64,000 nt of DNA from Clostridium sp. CAG:343 (GTDB lineage: Bacteria; Bacillota; Clostridia; TANB77; CAG-508): the NCBI GenBank assembly GCA_000431335.1, contig FR888055.1, positions 1 to 64,000 on the forward strand, read 5' to 3'. The position numbers were made by a program, and so were the translations under genes. A model generated the notes under the pieces. It was not told the DNA's origin. It saw only the letters and a list, made by a program, of their open reading frames with translations, and ran no database searches. Within the stretch, counting starts at the first letter, position 1, and the number at the start of each line of letters is the position of its first letter. This document shows, in pieces, positions 54,146 through 61,840 of the stretch.

Positions 54146-54619
54146 ATGGAATTAACAAAAAATATATTCTTCAATACAGATAAATTAGTAGAAAATAGTA
54201 AAGTAAAAATCTCATATATAGGAAAACTTTATCAAGATGCTTCAACAGAAGTATCTATTCATTATGGTTTTGGAATAAATTGGGATAATGTAAATGATAT
54301 ACAAATGATTAAAACAGATTTAGGTTTCCAAGCAGAAATTGATTTGCTAGAAGGAGATACATTTAATTTTTGTTTTAAAAATGAAAATAATAACTGGGAT
54401 AATAATAATGGTCAAAATTATGTTTTTCCATTAGAAAAAGTTCAAAAAGAATTATTAGTTTTAGAAGATGAACCAGTTTCTTTAGGATCTGCTAGAAAAT
54501 TAAGAAGATCTTATTTATGGAGTAAAAAAGTTCGTCTAGCAGTTTATAAAATAATTACTTATCTTCCAAAATTAATTTCAGGAAATTATAAAAGAAAAGT
54601 AACAGATGCAAACGGATAA
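54146..54619 (+). CDS. Stand-alone starch/glycogen-binding module protein (CBM25/53-like)
   Basis: A 157-residue protein without signal peptide. The first ~95 residues fit a CBM25/CBM53-type module (VKISYIGKLYQDASTEVSIHYG, FGINWDNV, FNFCFKNENNNWDNNNGQNY) with the aromatic and Asn/Asp residues that bind alpha-glucan. The C-terminal ~45 residues are basic (RKLRRSYLWSKKVRLAVYK), perhaps membrane- or nucleic-acid-contacting. Lack of a catalytic domain and of a signal peptide suggests an intracellular glycogen-associated role; inference. Strong promoter and terminator. Confidence 0.75.
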   Translation: MELTKNIFFNTDKLVENSKVKISYIGKLYQDASTEVSIHYGFGINWDNVNDIQMIKTDLGFQAEIDLLEGDTFNFCFKNENNNWDNNNGQNYVFPLEKVQKELLVLEDEPVSLGSARKLRRSYLWSKKVRLAVYKIITYLPKLISGNYKRKVTDANG

Positions 54620-54622
54620 CCA

Positions 54623-54660
54623 AAAAACACACTAATATTTAAATATTAGTGTGTTTTTTC
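54623..54660. terminator. Bidirectional terminator
   Basis: Stem AACACACTAATATT / AATATTAGTGTGTT with T/A tracts on both sides, between convergent genes. Confidence 0.85.
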
Positions 54661-54663
54661 TTA

Positions 54664-55395
54664 TTAAGTAATAATCCATCCTCCATTTACTGATATAATC
54701 TGACCTGTTGTGAAATTATCCTCAATTAACCATTTAACACATTTTGCAATATCTTGTGGCAAGCCAATTCTACCTAATGGTGTGTCTTCTTCTAATTGTT
54801 TCAGTTCTTCCTTGCTTAATTGCTCGTTCATATCTGTATCTATTGCTCCTGGTGCAATAGAATTTACTCTTATATTAGATGGTCCTAATTCCTTTGCCAA
54901 AGCTTTTGTCAATCCATCCATTCCTGCTTTAGAAATAGAATATATAACTTCAAGAGATGCTCCTACCATTCCCCATACTGAAGATATATTTATTATATTT
55001 CCATTTTTATTATGTATCATATTTGGTATTACTTCTTGGCACATAACAAATGCAGAATATAAATTATTATTAATAACTCTATTCCAATCACTATCAGTTT
55101 CTTCTGTAAACATTTTATATTCACTTATACCAGCATTATTAACTAAAATATCTATTTTTTTATACTTTTCTAAAGTATATTCTACTAATTTCCTTGCATC
55201 CTCTCTTTTAGAAATATCTGCCTTAAAGATATCAATATTAATATTTTCTTTTTTTAATTCTTCTTGCAATTCTATAGCCTTTTTTTCTGAATTATTATAA
55301 TTTGCTATTACTTGTATGTCTTCTTTTGCAAGCATCTTCGCAATTTCTCTACCAATTCCCCTTGATGCTCCTGTTACTATGGCAATTCGTTTCAT
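54664..55395 (-). CDS. SDR family oxidoreductase (FabG/YmfI-like)
   Basis: A 243-residue short-chain dehydrogenase: NAD(P) motif TGASRGIGREIA near residue 9, NNAG near 87, catalytic Ser in INISSVWG, YSISK (Tyr-x-x-x-Lys) near 150, and GAIDTDM. It is similar in size to FabG. In Bacillota a stand-alone paralogue such as YmfI reduces the 5-aminopentanone group on elongation factor P, which is one possibility here; substrate not determined. AAGGAG precedes the ATG. Confidence 0.82.
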   Translation of the reverse strand: MKRIAIVTGASRGIGREIAKMLAKEDIQVIANYNNSEKKAIELQEELKKENINIDIFKADISKREDARKLVEYTLEKYKKIDILVNNAGISEYKMFTEETDSDWNRVINNNLYSAFVMCQEVIPNMIHNKNGNIINISSVWGMVGASLEVIYSISKAGMDGLTKALAKELGPSNIRVNSIAPGAIDTDMNEQLSKEELKQLEEDTPLGRIGLPQDIAKCVKWLIEDNFTTGQIISVNGGWIIT

Positions 55396-55503
55396 AAAAT
55401 TACTCCTTTTTATTTACTTTTTAATATTTTAACATTTTTATTTCGTAATTGCAAAAAAAAAGCCAATAATTAAGAGCTTTCTCAAAACTAATGACCTTTA
55501 AGA

Positions 55504-55580
55504 TGGAGCCACTTCCCAGATTCGAACTGGGGACCCTCGCATTACAAGTGCGATGCTCTGGCCAGCTGAGCTAAAGTGGC
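55504..55580 (-). tRNA. tRNA-Thr (TGT anticodon)
   Basis: A 77-nt cloverleaf, acceptor GCCACTT/AAGTGGC, anticodon loop TTGTAAT (anticodon TGT), T-loop TTCGAAT, encoded CCA. Last of three clustered tRNA genes on this strand. Confidence 0.96.
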
Positions 55581-55600
55581 ATACTTTATATAAAAATAAT

Positions 55601-55675
55601 TGGTGACCCGTACGGGAATCGAACCCATGTCTCCGCCGTGAAAGGGCGATGTCTTAACCGCTTGACCAACGGGCC
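55601..55675 (-). tRNA. tRNA-Glu (TTC anticodon)
   Basis: A 75-nt cloverleaf, acceptor GGCCCGT/ACGGGTC, anticodon loop CTTTCAC (anticodon TTC), T-loop TTCGATT, encoded CCA. Confidence 0.96.
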
Positions 55676-55683
55676 TTATATAT

Positions 55684-55720
55684 AAAGAACTAAATAATTT
55701 TAATAATTATTTAGTTCTTT
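55684..55720 (-). terminator. Hairpin between tRNA-Lys and tRNA-Glu
   Basis: Long stem AAAGAACTAAATAATT / AATTATTTAGTTCTTT abutting the tRNA-Lys 3' end. It may terminate or serve as a processing signal for the tRNA operon. Confidence 0.65.
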
Positions 55721-55796
55721 TGGTGAGCTATCCGCGACTCGAACGCGGGACAACTTGATTAAAAGTCAAGTGCTCTACCACCTGAGCTAATAGCCC
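55721..55796 (-). tRNA. tRNA-Lys (TTT anticodon)
   Basis: A 76-nt cloverleaf, acceptor GGGCTAT/ATAGCTC, anticodon loop CTTTTAA (anticodon TTT), T-loop TTCGAGT, encoded CCA. First of the three-tRNA cluster. Confidence 0.96.
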
Positions 55797-55890
55797 ACAT
55801 AACTGTGATAACCACAACGCTTTTATAGTTTACAACATTTTTTCACAAATGTCAATACATTTGTGAAAAAAAATCGTTTTTTTGTGTATA

Positions 55891-56076
55891 TTATGCATTT
55901 AGTTTTTCTAAAACTTCATTTACATCTATTCCATGAACGTCACAAGCTTCTTCTAAAGTCTCCATTTGTGAAGCAGGACAACCCAAACAATGCATTCCTA
56001 TTTCTAATAATATCTCTGCTTTTTCTGGAGCTTTTTCTAATATTTCTCCTATTCTTGTATCTTTATTAAAATTCAT
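55891..56076 (-). CDS. DUF1858 domain protein
   Basis: A 61-residue protein fitting DUF1858: an N-terminal TRIGEILEKAPEKAEIL helix pair and the CLGCPASQMETLEEAC segment with a conserved C-x-x-C pair. Often associated with redox or hybrid-cluster proteins; function unknown. AGGAGG precedes the ATG. Confidence 0.85.
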   Translation of the reverse strand: MNFNKDTRIGEILEKAPEKAEILLEIGMHCLGCPASQMETLEEACDVHGIDVNEVLEKLNA

Positions 56077-56173
56077 TTTAATTCCTCCTACATGATTTTT
56101 ATTAATCTTATCTTTGTCAAGTCTAAAAACAACCTAACTTTTATAAATTTTAACATAATTTTTTAAAAAAGTA

Positions 56174-56202
56174 TAGACAAATATAAAAAAATATTGTATT
56201 AT
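56174..56202 (+). promoter_or_regulatory. Promoter of the conjugation-like module
   Basis: TAGACA (56174-56179), 17-base spacer, TATTAT (56197-56202), placing the RNA start about 20 bases before the small ORF. Confidence 0.6.
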
Positions 56203-56228
56203 GGTAAAAATTGTAAGGCGGTGATAAT

Positions 56229-56375
56229 ATTTCTAGATTAATAAATACTTATTTCTTAACCTTTATTATATATCTTTTTATTACTTTATATTCATTATAT
56301 AGTTTTTTTGATATAATATTATTTCATAACAAGCAAGGTTCTAAATTAGAAATCAAAAAGAAAAACTTTAAATAG
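56229..56375 (+). CDS. Small membrane protein, probable ATT start
   Basis: A 48-codon frame opening after AAGGCGGTGA. It has one long hydrophobic segment (YFLTFIIYLFITLYSLYSFF) and a basic tail (GSKLEIKKKNFK). There is no ATG, GTG or TTG in this frame; ATT at 56229 is the only plausible start. Its TAG stop overlaps the AGAGGAGG of the next gene. Promoter position and spacing support translation here, but the call remains tentative. Confidence 0.4.
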   Translation: MSRLINTYFLTFIIYLFITLYSLYSFFDIILFHNKQGSKLEIKKKNFK

Positions 56376-56390
56376 AGGAGGTTTTATTTT

Positions 56391-58121
56391 ATCCTTAAAC
56401 ATATAAAAAAAATATTATTTTGTTTTTCATTCTTTATTTTATCCAGTATTCTTACTATAAAAACTTTTTATCCAATTTATATATCTAAAGAAATTATTAT
56501 TCCTTATGGTATTCATCCTTTTGATATATGTTCAAAAAATCCCGAATTATGGTTATATATAAAAATTATTTATATCTGTATTTTTGTTTTTTCTAATTTT
56601 ATAATAAGCAATTTCATTTATATTAGAATTCTTTCTAAGATCACAAAAGTTTTTAATTTTTCAACTATAACTTCTAATTCAATTAATAATAAGAAATTCA
56701 AAAATCACTCCAAAAATTTTATAAATTCTCTTCATTTATTAATTGGTTTTGATGAAGATAGAAAAACTAATATATATATCCCTGAATCTGGTTTATATCA
56801 AAACTTTTTAATTACAGGAACAATTGGCTCTGGTAAAACTTCTAGCGCTATGTATCCCTTTACTCGTCAACTCTTAGAATATAATAGTAACAATTTGGAT
56901 AAAAAACTCGGAATATTAATATTAGATGCAAAAGGAAACTATTATAATCAAGTAAAAAAATATGCTAAACAATTCAACCTTTTAAATGACTTAATTGTAA
57001 TAGAATTAAACTCAAATGTTTTTTATAACCCTTTGCATAAACCTAATTTAAAACCCCAAATTTTAGCTAATAGATTAAAAACTATTTTATTATTATTTTC
57101 AGAAAACAATACAGAATCTTATTGGCTAGATAAAGCTGAGCAAATTATTTGTGAAGCTATAAAATTGTGTCGACTTTATAATAACGGATATGTTACTTTT
57201 CTTGAATTACATAAATTAATAACTAATCCAAATTATTATAATGAAAAAATTCAAATATTAAGAAATTTATTTATTAATTCTAAATTTTCTAAATCCCAAA
57301 TCTATGAACTAAATGCCTGTTTAGATTTCTTTGAAAAAGAATTTTTTTCTCTCGATAGTAGAACAAAAAACATATTAATTTCTGAAATAACAAGAATAAC
57401 AAATACATTTATTTCTGATTACGATGTAATGTCTACATTTTGTTCTCCAAAATCTAAATTAACATTTAATACTTTTGATACTGTTTTAGAATCTGGAAAA
57501 ATCGTAGTTTTAAATATAAATATTTCTGAATATAACATGTTATCTAAAATCATTGCAACATATCTAAAACTGGATTTTCAAACAGAAATTATGACTCGTT
57601 TATCAAAGAATATTTCAAAAACATCAGCATTTATTTGTGATGAATATGATAAATTTGCTAGCAAAACAGATGGAGAATTCTTTTCTTTAAGTAGAGAAGC
57701 TAAATGTATTAATATCGTTAGTACTCAAAGTTACTCTTCTCTAAAATCTACTTTAAAAGATGATTCTTCCGTAAAGGTCATAATTCAAAATCTAATCAAT
57801 AAAATTTGGTTTCGCACAGATGATTCTTTCACCATTGAGGATGCTCAAAAACAATTAGGAAAAGAAGAAAAAGAAAAAATTTCTAAAAGCATTTCCGAGA
57901 GTGCTAAAGAAACTAAATTTAATTATATTACTAATAGTTTAAACTCTGAAAATTCAAATATATCTGAAACTTTTAGCAGTTATACTCAAAATGATTTTAT
58001 CTTTGAATCTAATTTCTTTACTCAAAATTTAGAAACATTTACTGCCCTTACATTTTTATCTAATGGAAACAAAATATATACACCCAAGAAATTAAAAATG
58101 TTTCCTTATTTTAAAAAATAA
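56391..58121 (+). CDS. Type IV coupling protein (VirD4/TraG-like), probable ATC start
   Basis: A 576-residue P-loop ATPase: two N-terminal membrane segments (residues ~5-25 and ~55-80), Walker A TGTIGSGKTSS near residue 144, Walker B-like region with AFICDEYDKFAS, and TQSYSSLKS as in TraG/VirD4 coupling proteins. The first ATG (56850) lies inside the Walker A region and would delete the membrane anchor and P-loop. The 153 codons above it contain no ATG, GTG or TTG. AGAGGAGG at 56374-56381 is spaced 9 bases from an in-frame ATC (56391), so a rare ATC start is the best reading. The coupling protein feeds relaxase-DNA to the mating channel. Confidence 0.78.
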   Translation: MLKHIKKILFCFSFFILSSILTIKTFYPIYISKEIIIPYGIHPFDICSKNPELWLYIKIIYICIFVFSNFIISNFIYIRILSKITKVFNFSTITSNSINNKKFKNHSKNFINSLHLLIGFDEDRKTNIYIPESGLYQNFLITGTIGSGKTSSAMYPFTRQLLEYNSNNLDKKLGILILDAKGNYYNQVKKYAKQFNLLNDLIVIELNSNVFYNPLHKPNLKPQILANRLKTILLLFSENNTESYWLDKAEQIICEAIKLCRLYNNGYVTFLELHKLITNPNYYNEKIQILRNLFINSKFSKSQIYELNACLDFFEKEFFSLDSRTKNILISEITRITNTFISDYDVMSTFCSPKSKLTFNTFDTVLESGKIVVLNINISEYNMLSKIIATYLKLDFQTEIMTRLSKNISKTSAFICDEYDKFASKTDGEFFSLSREAKCINIVSTQSYSSLKSTLKDDSSVKVIIQNLINKIWFRTDDSFTIEDAQKQLGKEEKEKISKSISESAKETKFNYITNSLNSENSNISETFSSYTQNDFIFESNFFTQNLETFTALTFLSNGNKIYTPKKLKMFPYFKK

Positions 58122-58174
58122 TAGTTTTATAAGTTTTCCTATAAAAACTTAAATAAAATAAAGGACTGATTTAT

Positions 58175-58507
58175 TTGAGAAAAAAAATTTTTTATTTTAT
58201 CTTTACTTTTACTTTTGCTTTTATATTATTAAATTCCCTATCTGTAACATCTCTTGCTTGGGGTAGTCCACAAATAGTAAGTAAAATTAATTCTGCTTTT
58301 GAAAACATAGAAAAATGGATTTTGCAAATATCTACTCCCGCAGCTGCAGTAGCCGTAGGAAGTGGTGTTTTTATGAAAAAATTTAGTTTTGGAGATGAAG
58401 AGAAAATTAGAACCGGTAAAAAAATTATAAAAGGATCTTTATTTTCTTATGCATTTATTCTTGCTATTGATTTAATTTTGTCTGCTATTAAATCATTAAT
58501 TTCTTAA
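58175..58507 (+). CDS. TrbC/VirB2-like conjugation pilin-type protein
   Basis: A 110-residue protein with a signal peptide (first ~28 residues, ending LSVTSLAWG) and two further hydrophobic segments (ISTPAAAVAVGSGVFM and a C-terminal one), the layout of TrbC/VirB2 pilins and the small membrane proteins next to TrbL in Bacillota conjugation modules. TTG start after AAAGGA. It lies between the coupling protein and the TrbL-like gene. Confidence 0.7.
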   Translation: MRKKIFYFIFTFTFAFILLNSLSVTSLAWGSPQIVSKINSAFENIEKWILQISTPAAAVAVGSGVFMKKFSFGDEEKIRTGKKIIKGSLFSYAFILAIDLILSAIKSLIS

Positions 58508-58517
58508 GGAGGATAAA

Positions 58518-59397
58518 TTGGAGGATACTAGTAATATTACACAAACTATTATTAATACTATAAATACTATTTTTGAAAACTTATTTGCTTCTATAGACAA
58601 TAATTTATATTCACTTTTAGATGAAATAACATTTATTAATTCAGATATTATAAAAGATCAAACATTTGAAAAAATTTTTGGCACATCCACTTCTAATGGT
58701 ATTTTAATTATTGCTAATTCTTTATTATTAGGATTTATTATATATTATTCTATTAGATACTTAATGTCTCATCTTACTTTTAATAAAGTAGAGAATCCCT
58801 TTAGTTTTATTATTAAATTAATTATATTTCGGAATATTTATGAATTTTTCATTTTCTATTTTAACATTATTTTTAGACTTGATTTCTAATATTTCTTTAT
58901 CTATTAGAACTCTAGGCGAAAATCTTTTTAATCATTCCATCTGTTTTTCTGAATTAATTATTAAAATAAACTCTAATATCTCTATAAATTCAAATTCTAT
59001 TGATATTTTCTCCATAAACGGAATTATAAAAAGCACTTTAACACTTTCATTAGTAAATTTAGTTTTTTCTTATTCTTTCAGATACATTATGATTAAAATA
59101 TTTGTACTTTTAGCTCCATTCTCTTTTCTATCTCTTACTTTAGAATCTACTTCTTGGTTCTTTAAATCTTGGCTGAAAAATATATTTTCTTTAATGTTTA
59201 TTCAAATTATAGTTTCTCTTGTTCTCCTTATATTATTTTCTTTTGATTTTTCTAATTCCAATTTATTTACTAAATTTGTTTATGTAGGTGGGATTTATGC
59301 TTTAATAAAAGCTAACACTATTGTACGTGAATTTATCGGAGGTATTTCCACAAATATCTCACAAACTGTGCAAAATTTTTCTAATTTAAGAATGTGA
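58518..59397 (+). CDS. TrbL/VirB6-like membrane protein, requires +1 shift at CGG
   Basis: With one skipped base this is a 292-residue polytopic membrane protein with about six hydrophobic segments, similar in layout to TrbL/VirB6-like channel proteins (IPF region FVLLAPFSFLSLTLESTSWFF, C-terminal EFIGGISTNISQ). The zero frame from TTG 58518 ends 19 codons after TTT CGG. Skipping C 58830 gives TTT GGA ATA TTT ATG, continuing the membrane protein. A restart at ATG 58840 without an RBS is the only alternative and would split one family domain. TAAGGAGG precedes the TTG. Confidence 0.75.
58830..58832 (+). other. CGG codon at +1 frameshift site (TrbL-like)
   Basis: Zero frame ATA TTT CGG AAT ATT; +1 frame after TTT is GGA ATA TTT ATG. 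Here the P-site tRNA-Phe could re-pair with TTC, unlike at the other three sites. No Shine-Dalgarno-like word is seen upstream. Confidence 0.7.
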
Positions 59398-59408
59398 GGA
59401 GGTTTTCT

Positions 59409-59705
59409 ATGAAATTTATTTTTCCTAAAAATTATACTTTTAAAAATAAGATATTTGGAATTATTGATTATTCTACTGCATTAGTTAATATTATTTGGTA
59501 TGCTTTTATTTTTTTATTAATTAATCTTTTATTTTCAAACATAAAAATAAAAATATTTGTATTTATTTTTACTTGTTTTCCAGTTCTTTTATTTAGTATT
59601 TCTGGTTTAAATGGAGAAAATTTTCTTTATGTTTTTTGCTATATGTTAAAATATTTTTTAAAACAGAAATTATATTTTTATGATAAAAATTATAAAAAAT
59701 ATTAA
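59409..59705 (+). CDS. PrgI/VirB3-like small membrane protein
   Basis: A 98-residue protein with two adjacent membrane segments (IIWYAFIFLLINLLFS and IFVFIFTCFPVLLFSISG) and a basic C-terminal tail, the layout of PrgI/TcpE/VirB3-like proteins of Gram-positive conjugation modules. GAGGAGG fits ATG 59409 rather than GTG 59394. The VirB4-type ATPase that normally follows is absent; the primosome genes come next. Family call is by topology and position. Confidence 0.55.
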   Translation: MKFIFPKNYTFKNKIFGIIDYSTALVNIIWYAFIFLLINLLFSNIKIKIFVFIFTCFPVLLFSISGLNGENFLYVFCYMLKYFLKQKLYFYDKNYKKY

Positions 59706-59764
59706 AATTTATTTTTATATTTTAATTTTTAAAATTATAGTTATTTAAAATTTATATTTTTATC

Positions 59765-59793
59765 TTGAATTTTCTGTCTAAAAAAGTTATAAT
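59765..59793 (+). promoter_or_regulatory. Promoter of the primosome operon
   Basis: TTGAAT (59765-59770), 17-base spacer, TATAAT (59788-59793), about 42 bases before the DnaD-like ATG. Confidence 0.7.
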
Positions 59794-59834
59794 TTGAGTT
59801 ACAAAGTTTAATTTTTATTTAGGAGCGTTTTATT

Positions 59835-60815
59835 ATGAAATTAGAGCAAAATGAAAAACCACTTTTATTTTCAGAAACAATAATTCCAGACATATTCTTT
59901 TCTGAACATTTATCTGAATTGCCTGGTGATTACTTGAAAATTTATTTATATATGATTTTTTTATCAAAATATGGTAAAGATATAAAATTAACAGATTTAT
60001 CTAAAAAATTAAATATTCCTTTAAAAGCTATTAATGATGGAATGAAATTTTTAGAAGAACACCATTTAATAACTAAAAAAACTACAGGATATATTATAAT
60101 TGATTTACAAGAAGCTACTTTGCATAACTTATATACTCCTAATCTAACTATGTCAAAAGAAAAAATAGAACAAACTTCTAAAAACAAGTCTAAATCTAAA
60201 GCAATTGAACATATTAATAATACATATTTTCAAGGTATTATGGGACCATCTTGGTACAATGATATTGATATATGGTTTAGAAAATACTGTTTTGACGAAC
60301 AAGTAATGATTGCTTTATTTGATTATTGTTATAAACGTAGTGCTTTACATAGAAATTATGTTCAAACAGTAGCTGAAGCATGGGCTTCTAATAAAGTAAA
60401 AACTTGGAATGATTTAGATACTTATTATCAACAACAAGAGAGTCTAAATAAAATAAAAAAATCTATTGCTAAAAAATTAGGAAAATATAATGGACTAACA
60501 CAATATGAAGAAGCTTATATAGAAAATTGGATTTTAAATTTCGGATATGATATGAATATTATAGAAATAGCTCTAAAAAGAACTACTTTTAAACAAAATC
60601 CTACTTTTGAATATATTAATAATATTATAACAGATTGGCATGATAGAAATTTAAAAACTCCTTCTGAAATTACTGCTTTTATTGAGCAAAGAAAAAAACA
60701 AGATAAAGATACAAAAGCACTTAAAACTACAGTAAATAAGGCAAATTATGAGCAAAGAAAATATTCTAATTTAGATTTTCTTTATGCAAATAACATAGAA
60801 AAGAAGGGAAATTAA
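59835..60815 (+). CDS. DnaD domain replication initiation protein
   Basis: A 326-residue protein with an N-terminal winged-helix domain (YLKIYLYMIFLSKYGKDIKLTDLSKKL) and two DnaB/DnaD C-terminal helical repeats; the second ends with the typical W-x-x-x-(I/L)xxP pattern region (YINNIITDWHDRNLKTPSEI). It loads the replicative helicase loader during initiation and restart in Bacillota. AGGAG precedes the ATG. The next gene (helicase loader) starts immediately after the TAA, so the two form one operon. Confidence 0.85.
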   Translation: MKLEQNEKPLLFSETIIPDIFFSEHLSELPGDYLKIYLYMIFLSKYGKDIKLTDLSKKLNIPLKAINDGMKFLEEHHLITKKTTGYIIIDLQEATLHNLYTPNLTMSKEKIEQTSKNKSKSKAIEHINNTYFQGIMGPSWYNDIDIWFRKYCFDEQVMIALFDYCYKRSALHRNYVQTVAEAWASNKVKTWNDLDTYYQQQESLNKIKKSIAKKLGKYNGLTQYEEAYIENWILNFGYDMNIIEIALKRTTFKQNPTFEYINNIITDWHDRNLKTPSEITAFIEQRKKQDKDTKALKTTVNKANYEQRKYSNLDFLYANNIEKKGN

Positions 60816-61824
60816 ATGTCTAATGAAATCTTAAATTCTTTAATAAAAGAATATGAACAAAAAAAATTATTAGCAGAATTAGATTTAGAAAAAAGAAAAA
60901 ATGATTTATATAAAAAAGTTCCAAAATTAAAACAAATAGAAGATGACCTAAATCAATTTGCTATTAATACTGCTAAAAATATTTTAAAAAATAATGAAGC
61001 TTCTATTAATGAACTAGAAATAAAAGCTTCTCAATTAAAAAAAGAAAAAATTGAAATTTTAAAAGAACTTAATTTACCAACAGATTATTTACAACCTTTT
61101 TATGAATGTAAAATCTGTAATGATACCGGCTATATAATGAATAATAATTACAAAACAGAAATGTGTAATTGTTTAAAACAAAAACTATTAAATTATTCTT
61201 TTAATAAATCAAACATGTCTAATCTAGATAAAGAAAACTTTAATACTTTTAATGAAAATATTTTTTCTGATGAAGTTGATTTATCTAAATATAAATTTAA
61301 CATTTCTCCAAGAAAAAATATAATAAATATAAAAAATAAATGCATTGATTTTGTAAACAATTTTGATAATATAAATCAAAAAAATCTATTATTTACAGGA
61401 AATACTGGTTTACGGTAAAACTTTTATGTCAAATTGTATTGCTAATGAATTATTAAAAAATGGGAAAACTGTATTATATCAAACAGCTCCTATACTTCTT
61501 GAAAATGTTATAAATTATAAAATGAGTAAACAAAAAGACTCATTAGATAATATCTATAAATCTATTCTAGACTCTGATTTATTAATCATTGATGATTTAG
61601 GAACAGAAAGTTTAAATAGTATGAAATTAAGTGAACTATTTACTATATTAAATACAAGAATTTTAAACTTAAATCATAAACCAACTAAAACAATTATATC
61701 GACAAATTTAAATATTAATGATATTTTTAATAATTATGAAGAGCGTATTGGTTCAAGAATAGCTGGTTATTATGATATATATTGTTTTTTTGGTGATGAT
61801 TTAAGATTTAAAAGAGGCATATAA
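60816..61824 (+). CDS. DnaC/DnaI-type helicase loader, requires +1 shift at CGG
   Basis: With one skipped base this is a 335-residue AAA+ helicase loader. It has an N-terminal coiled coil, a zinc-binding CKICNDTGYIMN ... CNCLKQ segment near residues 98-120, Walker A GNTGLGKT, Walker B LLIIDDLG and sensor residues (TIISTNLN, RIGSRI). The zero frame reads GGT TTA CGG TAA, stopping inside the P-loop. Skipping C 61413 gives TTA GGT AAA ACT, the exact GLGKT. Primosomal helicase loading is normally essential, so an unsuppressed break would be hard to tolerate. The family length (~320-340) is met only after the shift. Confidence 0.88.
61413..61415 (+). other. CGG codon at +1 frameshift site (helicase loader P-loop)
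   Basis: Zero frame GGT TTA CGG TAA; +1 frame after TTA is GGT AAA ACT TTT. CGG is followed directly by a stop in the zero frame. AGGA lies 12 bases upstream. P-site codon TTA cannot re-pair with TAC. Confidence 0.78.
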
Positions 61825-61836
61825 TGCCTCTTTTTT
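61812..61836. terminator. Bidirectional terminator
   Basis: Stem AAGAGGCAT (61812-61820) / ATGCCTCTT (61824-61832) followed by six T, between the convergent helicase loader and gyrA. Confidence 0.88.
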
Positions 61837-61840
61837 ATTT

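Noticed and set aside
54710..55300. 196-codon plus-strand frame
   Set aside because: It lies wholly antisense to the SDR gene, which has full domain support; it is a shadow frame of AT-rich coding DNA.
36027..61415. CGG reassigned to another amino acid (for example Trp or Gln)
   Set aside because: At all four sites reading CGG as any amino acid leaves the ribosome in the zero frame, which stops 1 to 19 codons later. Only a frame change restores the proteins.
36027..61415. Stop-codon readthrough as the explanation of the split genes
   Set aside because: Reading through the zero-frame stops (TGA, TAG, TAA) stays in the wrong frame; the downstream homologous parts are all in +1.
36027..61415. 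Classical P-site slippage at a shared slippery codon
   Set aside because: P-site codons are ATT, ACT, TTT and TTA; only TTT can re-pair in +1. The common element is the A-site CGG.
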